Assembly: GCF_902826655.1 (NCBI RefSeq)
Contig: NZ_CADEFR010000009.1
Location: 18,971 to 82,970 of the forward strand
Source: an uncultured Methylibium sp.
GTDB lineage: Bacteria > Pseudomonadota > Gammaproteobacteria > Burkholderiales > Burkholderiaceae_C
Length of the DNA: 64,000 nt
Direction: 5' to 3'
Both the position numbers and the translations under genes were made by a program. Positions 49,899-62,217 of the stretch are shown one piece after another. The stretch's first letter is position 1, and each line of letters begins with the position of its first letter. The notes under the pieces are model-generated. The model was not told where the DNA came from. It saw nothing but the letters and a program-made list of their open reading frames with translations, and did no database searches.

Positions 49899-50611
49899 GG
49901 TCGGCGACACGCGAACAGGTAGTTCACGCTGGTGTCGTCGTTGAGCCAGTAGCGGCGCGTCAGCGGGTTGTATTGCATGCCGCGCGTCGCCGTCAGCTCG
50001 AGCCCGGCGTCGCGACACCAGCGCGCCAGCTCGCTCGGGCGGATGAAGCGTTCGTACTCGTGGGTCCCGCGTGGCAGCAGGTTCAGCACGTACTCGGCAC
50101 CGACGATCGCGAACAGGAAGGACTTGGGGTTGCGGTTCAGCGTCGAGAAGAACACGTGCCCCCCGGGCCGGACCAGCGTCGCGCAGGCGCGGACGATGGA
50201 CGATGGATCGGGAACGTGCTCGAGCATCTCCATGCAGGTCACGACGTCGAAGGCATCCGGCTCCTCGGCCGCCAGCGCCTCGGCGGCCACCTCGCGATAG
50301 CGGACCGACGGCGTGCCAGCTTCGAGCGCATGCAGCTGGGCGACCTTCAGCGGCTTGGTGGCCAGGTCGATGCCCAGCACGTCGGCCCCGCGACGCGACA
50401 TCGCATCGGCCAGGATGCCGCCACCGCAGCCGACATCCAGCGCGCGCTTGCCCTGCAGGCCACCGGCCAGCCGCACGATCCACTCGAGCCGCAGCGGGTT
50501 GATCTGGTGCAGCGGGCGGAACTCGCTCTCGGGGTCCCACCAGCGGTGAGCCAGTTCGCTGAACTTGGCGAGTTCCTGCGGGTCGACGTTGGCGTGGGTC
50601 GCGGTGCTCAT
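49895..50611 (-). CDS. ubiG: Ubiquinone biosynthesis O-methyltransferase
   Basis: A 238-residue SAM-dependent methyltransferase that performs both O-methylations of ubiquinone synthesis. Methyltransferase motifs are [27 protein letters not shown] and [11 protein letters not shown], and the N-terminal [29 protein letters not shown] is the UbiG signature. ATG at 50611 is used; the longer frame adds 14 residues without a binding site. It overlaps gph and follows ompA, an arrangement common in Burkholderiales. Confidence 0.95.
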   Translation of the reverse strand: MSTATHANVDPQELAKFSELAHRWWDPESEFRPLHQINPLRLEWIVRLAGGLQGKRALDVGCGGGILADAMSRRGADVLGIDLATKPLKVAQLHALEAGTPSVRYREVAAEALAAEEPDAFDVVTCMEMLEHVPDPSSIVRACATLVRPGGHVFFSTLNRNPKSFLFAIVGAEYVLNLLPRGTHEYERFIRPSELARWCRDAGLELTATRGMQYNPLTRRYWLNDDTSVNYLFACRRP

Positions 50612-50649
50612 GCAGGCATGGTAGCGGCGGCGCGATCGCTCGCGCACAG

Positions 50650-50677
50650 GCAAAAAAGAACCCCGCCGCAGCGGGGT
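50650..50677 (-). terminator. Terminator of ompA
   Basis: 9-bp perfect stem GAACCCCGC / GCGGGGTTC with loop CGCA, followed on the minus strand by six T. It lies 23 bases past the ompA stop and separates ompA from ubiG. Confidence 0.9.
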
Positions 50678-50700
50678 TCTCGTTTCAAGCGACCGTCAGA

Positions 50701-51363
50701 TCACTTGCGGGTCCGCGTACCCACCACCTCGATCTCGGTGCGGCGGTTCTTGGACTTGCCTTCCTTGGTCTTGTTGTCGGCGACCGGCTGCTTCTCGCCC
50801 TTGCCTTCGGTGTAGATGCGGTTCTTCTCGATGCCCTTGGACACCAGATAGTCCTTGACGGCTTCGGAACGACGCACCGACAGCTTCTGGTTGTAGGCGT
50901 CGGAGCCATCCGAGTCGGTGTGGCCGACGGCGATGATGACTTCGAGGTTCATGCCACCCATCTTGCTGACCAGGTCGTCGAGCTTGGCCTTGGCTTCGGG
51001 CTTCAGCACGGCCTTGTCGACGTCGAAGAACGCATCGGCGGCGTAGGTCACCTTCTCGCTGACCGGGGCCGGCGGAACGACCGGGGCGGGCGCGGGGGCC
51101 GGAGCCGGGGCCGGAGCGGGAGCCGCAGCCGGAGCGGGGGCCGGAGCCGGGGGCGGAGCCTTCTTTGGGGCACCGTCGCAGCGCTCGTCGGCGGTCGCCG
51201 GGGTCCAGAAGTTGTCGCGCCAGCAGAGCTCGTTGGTGCCGTTCTTCCAGACGTTGCCGTCGACGTTGCGCCAGTTGTCGTTGTTCTGCGCAAACGCGCT
51301 GGAGGCGGAGGCAGCAAGCGCGATAGTCGCGAAGAGCGTTGCCACCTTGTTCAACTTATTCAT
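50701..51363 (-). CDS. OmpA-family outer-membrane/peptidoglycan-linking protein
   Basis: A 220-residue protein with signal peptide (residues 1-25, ending AFA). A short mature N-terminus (NWRNVDGNVWKNGTNELCWRDNFWTPATADERCDG) has two Cys. A flexible linker of Ala-Pro repeats (about residues 69-95) follows, then the OmpA C-terminal domain with FFDVDKAVLKPEAKAKLDDLV, GHTDSDGSDAYNQKLSVRRSEAVKDYL and NRRTEIEVVG. It binds peptidoglycan and probably tethers the outer membrane. No eight-stranded barrel is present. A strong binding site (AGGAG) supports the start. The gene has its own terminator. Confidence 0.92.
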   Translation of the reverse strand: MNKLNKVATLFATIALAASASSAFAQNNDNWRNVDGNVWKNGTNELCWRDNFWTPATADERCDGAPKKAPPPAPAPAPAAAPAPAPAPAPAPAPVVPPAPVSEKVTYAADAFFDVDKAVLKPEAKAKLDDLVSKMGGMNLEVIIAVGHTDSDGSDAYNQKLSVRRSEAVKDYLVSKGIEKNRIYTEGKGEKQPVADNKTKEGKSKNRRTEIEVVGTRTRK

Positions 51364-51664
51364 GATTCTCCTCTCGGGTAGGCCGCATTGTCGCGGCAGA
51401 CGTCCATACCAAAAGCATGCGTAACCACCGAGCTCTCGATGGGCAGAGAGCCTCTGAACCGACAAATCATTGTGCCATACGAGGCATGACGGACAAGGTC
51501 TGACCGGCCCGCGCCACAAGGCCCGGGGCCGATGTTGCGCTGCTGCTACAGCGCCCGGCACTTAGAATCCGGGTCTTCCCGCTGCCCCTTGCGACCGGCC
51601 CGACGCGACGTCCGCCGGGCCCAAGCCCCGCGGACCCACACCGCGGTGACCACTCCGAGTTCGC
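51364..51664. promoter_or_regulatory. Divergent ompA-gyrA intergenic region
   Basis: About 300 bases with no gene. For gyrA, TAGAAT (51563-51568) is a good -10 box with only a weak -35 (CTGCTG) at 17 bases; the leader would be about 90 bases. A matching ompA promoter should lie in the right half of the first 150 bases, but I see no clear boxes. Nothing else stands out. Confidence 0.4.
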
Positions 51665-54300
<2,636 letters not shown>

Positions 54301-54304
<4 letters not shown>

Positions 54305-54351
54305 AGCCGGCTCCGGCAGCGAGGCCGCGCCGCCGCGCCGTCCTTCCGTGA
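54301..54351 (+). CDS. Possible 16-codon bridging cistron between gyrA and serC
   Basis: The frame reads [16 protein letters not shown] and stop. Its ATG overlaps the gyrA TGA (ATGA) and its TGA overlaps the serC GTG start (GTGA). serC has no Shine-Dalgarno sequence in front of it, so ribosomes finishing gyrA could reach serC through this frame. It may be purely mechanical, or an artefact of the short gap. Confidence 0.3.
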
Positions 54352-55460
54352 GCCGCGCCTACAACTTCGGCGCCGGACCGGCCGCCTTGCCGGAGCCCGT
54401 CCTGGCCCAGGCCGCGGCCGAGATGCTCGACTGGCGTGGCAGCGGCATGGGCGTCATGGAGATGAGCCACCGCGGCCGCGAGTTCGGCGAGATCTTCTCC
54501 GTCGCCGAATCGAGGCTGCGCGAGCTGCTGGCCGTGCCCGCGACGTTCAAGCTCCTCTTCATGCAGGGCGGCGCGATCGCCGAGAACGCGATCGTCCCGA
54601 TGAACCTCGTCGACCTCCGGCCGGGCCACGTGACCGAGCACGTGATCACCGGCCTGTGGTCGATCAAGACACACCAGGAGGCGCGGCGCTACGGCGAGGC
54701 GCGCATCGTCGCCAGCAACGCGGTGGAAGGCCCGGGCAATCACACGACGCTGCCGGTGGCGGCGACCTGGCGGCTCGGCGCGGACGCGAGCTACGTGCAC
54801 GTCTGCAGCAACGAGACGATCAACGGCGTGGAGATGCACGAGCTGCCGGACCTGCGTGCGCTCGGCAGCGAGGCGCCGCTGGTGGTCGACTGCTCCTCGC
54901 ACATTGCGTCGCGGTCGATCGACTGGTCGCGCATCGGCCTGGCCTACGCCGGCGCGCAGAAGAACATCGGCCCCTCCGGCCTGACGCTGGTGTTCGTCCG
55001 CGAAGACCTGCTGGGCCACGCGCTGCCGATCTGCCCGAGCGCCTTCGACTACGCGACGGTCGCGGCCAACGGCTCGATGTTCAACACGCCGCCGACCTGG
55101 TCGATCTACGTGGCCGGTCTGGTGTTCGAGTGGATCGCGGCCCAGGGCGGCGTGGCGGCGCTCGAGCGCCGCAACGTCGAGAAGGCCGCGCTCCTGTACG
55201 GAGCCATCGATGGCAGCGACGGCTTCTACGCCAACCGCGTGGCGGCCGGCTGCCGATCGCGGATGAACGTCCCCTTCTTCCTTCGCGACGAGGCGCTCCA
55301 GGCGCCCTTCCTCGCCGGCGCCGCCGAGCGCGGCCTGCTCCAGCTGAAGGGGCACAAGAGCGTCGGCGGCCTGCGGGCCTCGATCTACAACGCGATGCCG
55401 CTCGAGGGCGTGCAGGCGCTCGTGGCCTACATGCGAGAATTTGCCGGACGCCATGGCTGA
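54348..55460 (+). CDS. serC: 3-phosphoserine/phosphohydroxythreonine aminotransferase
   Basis: A 370-residue PLP enzyme that makes phosphoserine from 3-phosphohydroxypyruvate and also serves pyridoxal phosphate synthesis. Typical sequence: [35 protein letters not shown], and the PLP-lysine in [19 protein letters not shown] at 54348 gives the normal N-terminus; no binding site precedes it. The stop lies inside the start region of pheA (overlap of eight bases). Confidence 0.95.
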   Translation: MSRAYNFGAGPAALPEPVLAQAAAEMLDWRGSGMGVMEMSHRGREFGEIFSVAESRLRELLAVPATFKLLFMQGGAIAENAIVPMNLVDLRPGHVTEHVITGLWSIKTHQEARRYGEARIVASNAVEGPGNHTTLPVAATWRLGADASYVHVCSNETINGVEMHELPDLRALGSEAPLVVDCSSHIASRSIDWSRIGLAYAGAQKNIGPSGLTLVFVREDLLGHALPICPSAFDYATVAANGSMFNTPPTWSIYVAGLVFEWIAAQGGVAALERRNVEKAALLYGAIDGSDGFYANRVAAGCRSRMNVPFFLRDEALQAPFLAGAAERGLLQLKGHKSVGGLRASIYNAMPLEGVQALVAYMREFAGRHG

Positions 55461-56571
55461 CTCCGCTGCCTCCAGACCCGCCGTCGATCCCGCCCTGCTC
55501 GGCCTGCGCCAGCAGATCGACGCGGTCGATCGCGAGCTGCTGGCGCTGCTGAACCGCCGCGCCTCGCTGGCCCTGGAGGTCGGCACGATCAAGAAGCGCG
55601 AGGGCTCGGTCGTCTTCCGTCCCGAACGCGAGGCCCAGGTGATCGACGGCATGAAGGCCGCGAACCCGGGGCCGCTGCAAGCCGACAGCGTCGCGCCGAT
55701 CTGGCGCGAGATCATGTCGGCCTGCCGCGCCCTCGAGACGCCGACGCGCGTCGCCTACCTCGGCCCGGCCGGCACCTTCAGCGAGCTGGCGGCGCTGGGC
55801 TACTTCGGCAGTTCCATCGTGCGCGTGCCCTGCGCCAGCATCGACGAGGTGTTCCGCACCACGACCGCCGGCGCGGCCGACTTCGGGGTGGTGCCGGTCG
55901 AGAACTCGACCGAGGGCGTCGTGGCGCGCTCGCTCGATCTGCTGCTGACCACGCCGCTGTTCCTGATCGGCGAAACCAGCCTGTTCGTACGCCACAACCT
56001 GCTGCGCCTGGAGAACTCGCTCGCCGGCATCCAGGCGATCTGCGCTCACCCGCAGGCGCTGGCGCAATGCCACGGCTGGCTCAGCTACCACCTGCCGGAC
56101 GTCGAGCGCCGCCCGGTGTCCAGCAATGCCGAGGGCGCTCGCCTGGCCTCGCTGGACGCCGGCCTCGCCGCCGTGGCCAGCGAGCGTGCCGGCAGCGAGT
56201 TCGGCCTGCACGTCGTCGCACCGGCGATCCAGGACGATCCGCACAACCGCACGCGCTTCGCCATCGTGACCCACCCCGAGCGCCATCCGGCGCCCAAGGC
56301 CTCGGGCCACGACTGCACGAGCCTGGTCGTGTCGGTCAACAACCGGCCGGGCGCGGTGCACGACATGCTGGTGCCGCTCAAGGAGCATGGCGTGTCGATG
56401 ACGCGCTTCGAGTCGCGCCCCGCCCGCAGCGCCGACCAGTGGGAGTACTACTTCTACGTCGACCTGCAGGGCCATCCCGACCAACCGCAGGTCGCGGCGG
56501 CGATGGCGGGCCTGCGCGCGGTGTGCTCCTTCTTCAAGGTGCTGGGCACCTATCCGCTCGACGCGCATTGA
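55453..56571 (+). CDS. pheA: Bifunctional chorismate mutase/prephenate dehydratase (P-protein)
   Basis: A 372-residue protein. Residues about 15-95 form the AroQ-type chorismate mutase ([30 protein letters not shown]). Residues about 105-275 form prephenate dehydratase ([31 protein letters not shown]). The last part is an ACT domain ([17 protein letters not shown], with ESRPAR) for feedback by phenylalanine. It overlaps serC by eight bases. Order and length match family members. Confidence 0.96.
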   Translation: MADSAASRPAVDPALLGLRQQIDAVDRELLALLNRRASLALEVGTIKKREGSVVFRPEREAQVIDGMKAANPGPLQADSVAPIWREIMSACRALETPTRVAYLGPAGTFSELAALGYFGSSIVRVPCASIDEVFRTTTAGAADFGVVPVENSTEGVVARSLDLLLTTPLFLIGETSLFVRHNLLRLENSLAGIQAICAHPQALAQCHGWLSYHLPDVERRPVSSNAEGARLASLDAGLAAVASERAGSEFGLHVVAPAIQDDPHNRTRFAIVTHPERHPAPKASGHDCTSLVVSVNNRPGAVHDMLVPLKEHGVSMTRFESRPARSADQWEYYFYVDLQGHPDQPQVAAAMAGLRAVCSFFKVLGTYPLDAH

Positions 56572-56600
56572 GCGCGCACTGAAGCCAGGAAGCCCGCCCC

Positions 56601-57473
56601 ATGTTCAACCAGCTTGGCGTGATCGGTTGCGGCCTCATGGGCGGCTCGTTCGCGCTGGCGCTCAAGCGCGCCGGGCTGGTCAAGAAAGTGGTGGGCTACA
56701 GCAAGTCGCCGTCCACCACCGAGAAGGCCAAGCGGCTCGGCGTGATCGACATCGCCGCCGAGTCGGCGCTGCTGGCCGTGTCGGGCTCCGACCTCGTGCT
56801 GCTGGCGGTGCCGGTCGCGGCGACCGAGGCCTCACTCAAGGCGATCCGCCACCTGGTCGAGCCCGGCCTGATGATCATGGACGTCGGCTCGACCAAGCGC
56901 GACGTGGTCGACGCCGCGCGTCGCGTGCTCAAGGACAAGGTCAGCTGCTTCGTGCCGGCCCACCCGATCACCGGCAAGGAAACCGCCGGCATCGATCACG
57001 CCGACGCCCAGCTCTACGCCGGCCGCCAGGTGATCCTGACGCCGCTGGCGCAGACCCGGCCCGAGCTGGTGCAGAAGGCCACCGACGTCTGGGCCGCGAT
57101 CGGCTCGCAGGTGCTCAAGATGAGCCCGGAGAACCACGACGCCGCCTTCGCCGCCGTGAGTCATCTGCCGCACCTGCTGGCCTTCGCCTACTTCTCGTCG
57201 GTGGCCAAGCAACCGGCCGGCAAGGACTTCCTGTCGCTGGCCGGCCCGGGCTTCCGCGACTTCACCCGCATCGCCGCCAGCGACCCGGTGATGTGGCGCG
57301 ACGTGCTGATGAGCAATCGCGAAGAGATCCTCAAGCAGTCGCAGCGCTTCCGCCACACGCTCGACGCGCTCGAGCACGTGATGAAGCTCGGCAACCACGA
57401 GGCGCTCGAGGACCTGATCCGCAGCGCCTCCGAGATGCGCGCCGGCTGGCAGATGAGCACGCCAAGGAAATGA
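56601..57473 (+). CDS. tyrA: Prephenate dehydrogenase
   Basis: A 290-residue enzyme for the tyrosine branch. NAD site [20 protein letters not shown], conserved D/S/K in [12 protein letters not shown], active-site region [21 protein letters not shown], and the C-terminal dimer region are intact. There is no ACT domain. The start has AGGA upstream. It is followed by a dispersed repeat and aroA/cmk. Confidence 0.94.
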   Translation: MFNQLGVIGCGLMGGSFALALKRAGLVKKVVGYSKSPSTTEKAKRLGVIDIAAESALLAVSGSDLVLLAVPVAATEASLKAIRHLVEPGLMIMDVGSTKRDVVDAARRVLKDKVSCFVPAHPITGKETAGIDHADAQLYAGRQVILTPLAQTRPELVQKATDVWAAIGSQVLKMSPENHDAAFAAVSHLPHLLAFAYFSSVAKQPAGKDFLSLAGPGFRDFTRIAASDPVMWRDVLMSNREEILKQSQRFRHTLDALEHVMKLGNHEALEDLIRSASEMRAGWQMSTPRK

Positions 57474-57478
57474 CGACT

Positions 57479-57557
57479 CCCCCGTTGCGGCTTCGCCGCT
57501 CCCCCCAGGGGGCGCCGCTGGCGGACCGGCGGAGCCGGATCCGCGGCGGTTGCCGGT
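57479..57557 (+). repeat. Dispersed intergenic hairpin element, copy 2
   Basis: This 79-base copy lies between tyrA and aroA/cmk, starting six bases after the tyrA stop. It aligns with the copy at 41781-41860. It contains stems GCGGC-TTC-GCCGC and CCGGC-GGA-GCCGG. In the other copy the first stem differs in sequence on both sides but still pairs. Confidence 0.75.
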
Positions 57558-57603
57558 CCTAGAGCGCCTCTTCGCTGCGCCTGTCAGCGCTGCGCGCAAG
57601 CTT

Positions 57604-59610
57604 GTGAGCCGCCCCGAATTCCTCGACATCCCGCCGCTGGTCGGCACCGCCGGCACGGTCCGGCTGCCGGGCTCGAAGAGCATCTCCAACCGCGTGCTGT
57701 TGCTGGCCGGCCTGTGCGCCGGCACGACGCGCGTGCACGACCTGCTGGACTCCGACGACACGCAGGTGATGCTGGAAGCGCTGCGTGCGCTCGGCTGCGG
57801 CATCGCACGCGACGGCGACGGGCTCAGCGTCACCGGCCTCGGCGGTCGGCTGGTCGTGCGCGAAGCCCGACTCTTCCTCGGCAACGCCGGCACCGCGATG
57901 CGGCCGCTGGCCGCCGCGCTGGCGCTGCTGTCGGCCACGCAGGGCGGACGCTTCGAGCTGTCCGGCGTGCCGCGCATGCACGAGCGCCCGATCGGCGACC
58001 TGGTCGATGCGCTGCGTCCGCTGGGCTGCCGCATCGACTGCCTGGGCCAGGAGGGCTATCCGCCGCTGCGCATCGACGGCGGCCGGCTCGCGCTCGACGC
58101 GCCGATCCGCGTCCGCGGCGATGTCTCCAGCCAGTTCCTGACCGCGCTGCTGATGGCTTTGCCGCTGGTCGCGCAGGACCGCGAGCTGATCATCGACGTC
58201 GAGGGCGAGCTGATCTCCAGGCCCTACATCGAGATCACGCTGGCGCTGCTGGCGCGCTTCGGCATCGCGGTGCGGCGCGACGGCTGGCAACGCTTCACCA
58301 TCCCGCGCGGCGCGGCCTACCGCTCGCCCGGCGAGATCCATGTCGAGGGCGACGCCTCCTCGGCCTCCTATTTCATCGCCGCCGGCGCGATCGCCGCCAC
58401 CGGCGAGGCCTTGCGCATCGAGGGGGTCGGCAGCGCCTCGATCCAGGGCGACATCCGCTTCGTCGAGGCGGCGCGCGCGATGGGCGCCGATGTGCGCGAA
58501 GAGGCCAACGCCCTGATCGTGCAACGCGGCGCCTGGCCGCTGCGCGCGATCACGCTGGACTGCAACCACATCCCGGACGCCGCGATGACGCTGGCCGTGA
58601 TGGCGCTGTACGCCGACGGCCCTTCGCGGCTCACCAACATCGCCAGCTGGCGCGTCAAGGAGACCGACCGCATCGCCGCGATGGCCACCGAGCTCCGCAA
58701 GGTCGGCGCCACCGTGGTCGAGGGCGCGGACTTCATCGAGGTGGCTCCGCCCGCGCGCTGGCGGCCGGCCGCGATCCACACCTACGACGACCACCGCATG
58801 GCGATGTGCGCCTCGCTGGCCGCTTTCAACCCGCTGGCCGGGGGCAGAGAGCCAGTGCGGATCCTCGATCCGCGCTGCGTCGGCAAGACCTTCCCCGGCT
58901 ACTTCGATGCGCTGTTCGGCGTCGCGCAGGCCGCGCCCTCGAGCATTCCGGTCCTGACGGTCGACGGCCCGACCGCGTCCGGCAAGGGCACGCTGGGCAG
59001 CGCACTGGCAGACCGGCTCGGCTACTACCACCTCGACTCCGGCGCGCTCTACCGCGCCACGGCCGTCGCGGCGCTGCGCGCCGGCCTGGCGCCGGACGAC
59101 GAGGCCGGGACCGCCGCCCTCGCTCGATGCTTGCCGCTGCGGTTCGAGAGTCAGCGTGCGCTGCTCGCCGGCGAGGACGTGACGGACACCCTGCGGCTCG
59201 AGGACGTCGGCAACCGCGCGTCGCAGATCGCCGCCCTGCCCGCGGTGCGCCAGACCCTGGTCGAGTTGCAGCTGGGCTTTCGCCAGCTGCCGGGCCTGGT
59301 CGCCGACGGCCGCGACATGGGCACGGTGATCTTCCCGGATGCCGCGCTCAAGGTGTTTCTCACGGCCAGCGCCGAAACCCGCGCGGAGCGCAGGCATAAG
59401 CAGTTGATTTCAAAGGGAATTCCGGCTAGCATCCAGGCCCTCTGTGCAGACCTCGAAGCGCGTGACGCGCGCGACCAGAATCGCAGCATCGCTCCCTTGA
59501 AGCCTGCCGCAGAGGCCCGGTTGCTCGACAACTCGGCGCTCTCGATCGAAGCCTCGGTCGAGCAGGTGCTGGATTGGTGGGAATCGGTGCAGCCTTTCGG
59601 CGCGAGCTGA
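57604..59610 (+). CDS. aroA-cmk: Fused 3-phosphoshikimate 1-carboxyvinyltransferase / cytidylate kinase
   Basis: A 668-residue fusion. Residues 1-440 are EPSP synthase ([35 protein letters not shown]), and residues about 449-668 are cytidylate kinase ([14 protein letters not shown]-loop near residue 454, [12 protein letters not shown]). The two activities belong to chorismate synthesis and pyrimidine nucleotide supply; the fusion occurs in parts of Burkholderiales. GTG at 57604 gives the normal N-terminus [15 protein letters not shown] 54 bases upstream lies at the end of the dispersed repeat and would add residues without homology. Confidence 0.95.
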   Translation: MSRPEFLDIPPLVGTAGTVRLPGSKSISNRVLLLAGLCAGTTRVHDLLDSDDTQVMLEALRALGCGIARDGDGLSVTGLGGRLVVREARLFLGNAGTAMRPLAAALALLSATQGGRFELSGVPRMHERPIGDLVDALRPLGCRIDCLGQEGYPPLRIDGGRLALDAPIRVRGDVSSQFLTALLMALPLVAQDRELIIDVEGELISRPYIEITLALLARFGIAVRRDGWQRFTIPRGAAYRSPGEIHVEGDASSASYFIAAGAIAATGEALRIEGVGSASIQGDIRFVEAARAMGADVREEANALIVQRGAWPLRAITLDCNHIPDAAMTLAVMALYADGPSRLTNIASWRVKETDRIAAMATELRKVGATVVEGADFIEVAPPARWRPAAIHTYDDHRMAMCASLAAFNPLAGGREPVRILDPRCVGKTFPGYFDALFGVAQAAPSSIPVLTVDGPTASGKGTLGSALADRLGYYHLDSGALYRATAVAALRAGLAPDDEAGTAALARCLPLRFESQRALLAGEDVTDTLRLEDVGNRASQIAALPAVRQTLVELQLGFRQLPGLVADGRDMGTVIFPDAALKVFLTASAETRAERRHKQLISKGIPASIQALCADLEARDARDQNRSIAPLKPAAEARLLDNSALSIEASVEQVLDWWESVQPFGAS

Positions 59611-59640
59611 GCGGCAAATCAGGTCCGACGCTTCCCCTCA

Positions 59641-59728
59641 GTGCCGCAGGCACGCCGAGGTGTCGGGGGTCTCAACTTCACCGCCACGCGAGTGGCAAGC
59701 GCCGGTCCGCCGGCATCAGGAAAACCCA
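59641..59728 (+). promoter_or_regulatory. Hairpin-rich rpsA leader
   Basis: Short perfect stems follow each other before the start: GTGCC-GCA-GGCAC (59641-59653), CCGA-GGTG-TCGG (59655-59666), GCCAC-GCGA-GTGGC (59683-59696) and GCCGG-TCCG-CCGGC (59701-59714), then AGGA (59718-59721). In E. coli, rpsA is autoregulated through a leader with several small hairpins; this may be an analogue. Confidence 0.45.
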
Positions 59729-61447
59729 ATGAGTCAAACCGCAGCTGCCTCTTCGGAAGGCATGCAGGGCATGGAGTCCTTCGCCGCCCTGTTCGAGGAG
59801 TCGCTCAAGCGCTCCGACATGCGCGCCGGCGAGGTCATCACCGCCGAAGTGGTCCGCATCGAGCACAACTTCGTCGTCGTCAACGCCGGGCTGAAGAGCG
59901 AAGCCTACGTGCCGATCGACGAGTTCAAGAACGACACCGGCGGCCTCGAGGTCCAGGTCGGCGACTTCGTCTCCGTCGCGATCGACGCCATCGAGAACGG
60001 CTACGGCGACACCATCCTGTCGCGCGACAAGGCCAAGCGCCTCGCGTCGTGGATGTCGCTCGAGACCTCGCTCGAATCCGGCGACTTCGTCACCGGCACC
60101 GTCAACGGCAAGGTCAAGGGTGGCCTCACGGTCCTGGTCAACGGCATCCGTGCCTTCCTGCCCGGCTCGCTGCTCGACACGCGCCCGGTCAAGGACATGG
60201 CGCCGTTCGAAGGCAAGACCATGGAGTTCAAGGTCATCAAGCTCGACCGCAAGCGCAACAACGTCGTGCTGTCGCGCCGCGCCGTCGTCGAGGCTTCGAT
60301 GGGCGAGGAGCGCGCCAAGCTGCTGGGCACGCTGCGCGAAGGCGCCTTCGTCAACGGCGTGGTCAAGAACATCACCGAGTACGGTGCGTTCGTGGACCTG
60401 GGCGGCATCGACGGCCTGCTGCACATCACCGACATGGCCTGGCGCCGCGTGCGCCACCCGAGCGAGGTGGTCACGGTCGGCCAGGAACTGACGGCCAAGG
60501 TGCTGAAGTTCGACGCCGAGAAGAACCGCGTCTCGCTGGGCCTCAAGCAGATGGGCGACGACCCGTGGGTCGGTGTCTCGCGCCGCTACCCGACCGGCAC
60601 GCGCCTGTTCGGCAAGGTCACCAACATCGCCGACTACGGCGCCTTCGTCGAGATCGAGCCGGGCATCGAAGGCCTGGTGCACGTCTCGGAGATGGACTGG
60701 ACCAACAAGAACATCGCGCCGAGCAAGCTCGTCACGCTGGGCGAGGAGGTCGAGGTCATGGTGCTCGAGATCGACGAGGACAAGCGTCGCATCTCGCTGG
60801 GCATGAAGCAGTGCAAGGCCAACCCCTGGGACGAATTCGCGCAGAACCACAAGCGCGGCGACAAGCTCAAGGGCCCCGTCAAGTCGATCACCGACTTCGG
60901 CGTGTTCGTCGGTCTGGCCGCCGGCATCGACGGCCTGGTGCACCTGTCCGACCTGTCCTGGCACGAGGCCGGCGAGACCGCCGTGCGCAACTACAAGAAG
61001 GGCCAGGAAGTCGAGGCCATCGTGCTGGCGATCGACGTGGAACGCGAGCGCATCTCGCTGGGCATCAAGCAGCTCGACGGCGACCCGTTCGCGACCTACA
61101 CGACGCTCAACGATCGCGGCGCGACGGTCACCGGCAAGGTCAAGACGGTCGACCCGCGCGGCGCCGAGATCCAGCTGTCCGACGACGTGACCGGCTACCT
61201 GCGCGCCAGCGAGATCTCTCGCGACCGCGTCGAGGACGCCCGCAACGTGCTGAAGGAAGGCGACGAGGTCACGGCGCTGATCATCAACGTGGATCGCAAG
61301 ACGCGTTCGATCCAGTTGTCGATCAAGGCCAAGGACAACGTCGACAACCAGGAAGCGATGCAGCGCCTGCAGCAGTCGTCCGAGCGCGAGAACGCCGGCA
61401 CGACCAGCCTGGGCGCGCTGCTCAAGGCCAAGCTCGACAAGAACTGA
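59729..61447 (+). CDS. rpsA: 30S ribosomal protein S1
   Basis: A 572-residue protein with six S1 domains. The two N-terminal domains bind the ribosome; the later ones bind mRNA (repeated blocks such as [34 protein letters not shown] and [10 protein letters not shown]). ATG at 59729 has AGGA eight bases upstream. The protein is essential for starting translation on most mRNAs with weak or no Shine-Dalgarno sequences. It is followed by a hairpin and ihfB, as in most Proteobacteria. Confidence 0.97.
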   Translation: MSQTAAASSEGMQGMESFAALFEESLKRSDMRAGEVITAEVVRIEHNFVVVNAGLKSEAYVPIDEFKNDTGGLEVQVGDFVSVAIDAIENGYGDTILSRDKAKRLASWMSLETSLESGDFVTGTVNGKVKGGLTVLVNGIRAFLPGSLLDTRPVKDMAPFEGKTMEFKVIKLDRKRNNVVLSRRAVVEASMGEERAKLLGTLREGAFVNGVVKNITEYGAFVDLGGIDGLLHITDMAWRRVRHPSEVVTVGQELTAKVLKFDAEKNRVSLGLKQMGDDPWVGVSRRYPTGTRLFGKVTNIADYGAFVEIEPGIEGLVHVSEMDWTNKNIAPSKLVTLGEEVEVMVLEIDEDKRRISLGMKQCKANPWDEFAQNHKRGDKLKGPVKSITDFGVFVGLAAGIDGLVHLSDLSWHEAGETAVRNYKKGQEVEAIVLAIDVERERISLGIKQLDGDPFATYTTLNDRGATVTGKVKTVDPRGAEIQLSDDVTGYLRASEISRDRVEDARNVLKEGDEVTALIINVDRKTRSIQLSIKAKDNVDNQEAMQRLQQSSERENAGTTSLGALLKAKLDKN

Positions 61448-61459
61448 TGACGGCATGAT

Positions 61460-61490
61460 CCGGGGCGGCGATGCCGCCCCGGCTTTCTTC
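61460..61490 (+). terminator. Terminator or attenuator between rpsA and ihfB
   Basis: 10-bp perfect stem CCGGGGCGGC / GCCGCCCCGG (61460-61482) with loop GAT, followed by CTTTCTTC. It lies 12 bases past the rpsA stop. Readthrough would lower ihfB expression relative to rpsA. Confidence 0.75.
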
Positions 61491-61498
61491 GACCCGCC

Positions 61499-61828
61499 AT
61501 GACCCGTTCCGATCTCGTCGCCCTGCTCGGTGAGCGCTTCAGCCAGCTGACGCATCGCGACACCGAGTTCGCCGTCAAGACCATCCTCGACGCGATGAGT
61601 GACGCGCTCGCGCGCGGCCACCGCATCGAGATCCGCGGCTTCGGCAGTTTCTCGATCAACCGGCGTCCGCCGCGCATGGGGCGCAATCCGCGCTCGGGCG
61701 AGCAGGTCGCGATCCCCGAGAAGCTGGTGCCTCACTTCAAGCCGGGCAAGGCCCTGCGCGAAGCCGTCGACGCCCGCACCGCCGCCCTCGAAGCCGGCAC
61801 CCAGCCGCCCGCCGCGGGCGACGCCTGA
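61499..61828 (+). CDS. ihfB: Integration host factor subunit beta
   Basis: A 109-residue DNA-bending protein that pairs with IhfA. Signature [69 protein letters not shown] matches the HU/IHF family, with the DNA-binding arms and Pro of the minor-groove tip (RNPRSG). The C-terminal tail is a little longer than usual and rich in Ala and Pro. Confidence 0.96.
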   Translation: MTRSDLVALLGERFSQLTHRDTEFAVKTILDAMSDALARGHRIEIRGFGSFSINRRPPRMGRNPRSGEQVAIPEKLVPHFKPGKALREAVDARTAALEAGTQPPAAGDA

Positions 61829-61879
61829 CCCCTGCGGCGCACCGCCGCCATCCCGCACGTCGAGGCACGGCCGGCCGCC

Positions 61880-61885
61880 TAGAAT
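61880..61885 (+). promoter_or_regulatory. -10 box next to the lapA start codon
   Basis: TAGAAT ends eight bases before the lapA ATG at 61894, so a transcript would start at or within two bases of the ATG. No clear -35 box is seen. Confidence 0.35.
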
Positions 61886-61893
61886 CGCCGGCG

Positions 61894-62217
61894 ATGCGTG
61901 CCCTCACCTGGCTCCTGCGAGTCCTCATCTTCGTCGCGCTGTTCGCCTTTGCGCTGAACAACCAGCACGATGCGGCGCTGAAGGGCTTCTTCGGCCAGGA
62001 GTGGCGGGCCCCGATGGTGTTCATCGTGCTGGGCGCCTTCGGCATCGGCTGCGCGCTCGGCATCCTCGCGATGCTGCCCAGCTGGTGGAAGCACAAGCGC
62101 GGCGCGCAGCAGCAGCGCAGCGCCCGCCCCGACACCGCCACGACGATGCTCGACGTCGACGCCGCGCGCGAGGCCGACCCCGCCATCCCGGAGCATCCGC
62201 CGCGCGATGGACTTTGA
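61894..62217 (+). CDS. lapA: LapA family protein (DUF1049)
   Basis: A 107-residue membrane protein with two hydrophobic helices (about residues 6-24 and 40-63), the family start TWLLRVLIFVALFAFALNNQHDAALKGF, and a charged C-terminal tail. LapA works with LapB in controlling LPS amount by regulating degradation of LpxC. It overlaps lapB by 11 bases. There is no ribosome binding site, and a -10 box sits very close, so the message may be leaderless. Confidence 0.9.
   Translation: MRALTWLLRVLIFVALFAFALNNQHDAALKGFFGQEWRAPMVFIVLGAFGIGCALGILAMLPSWWKHKRGAQQQRSARPDTATTMLDVDAAREADPAIPEHPPRDGL

Noticed and set aside
51535-51568. TTGCGC as a -35 box for gyrA
   Set aside because: The spacing to TAGAAT is 22 bases, too long for a normal sigma-70 promoter.
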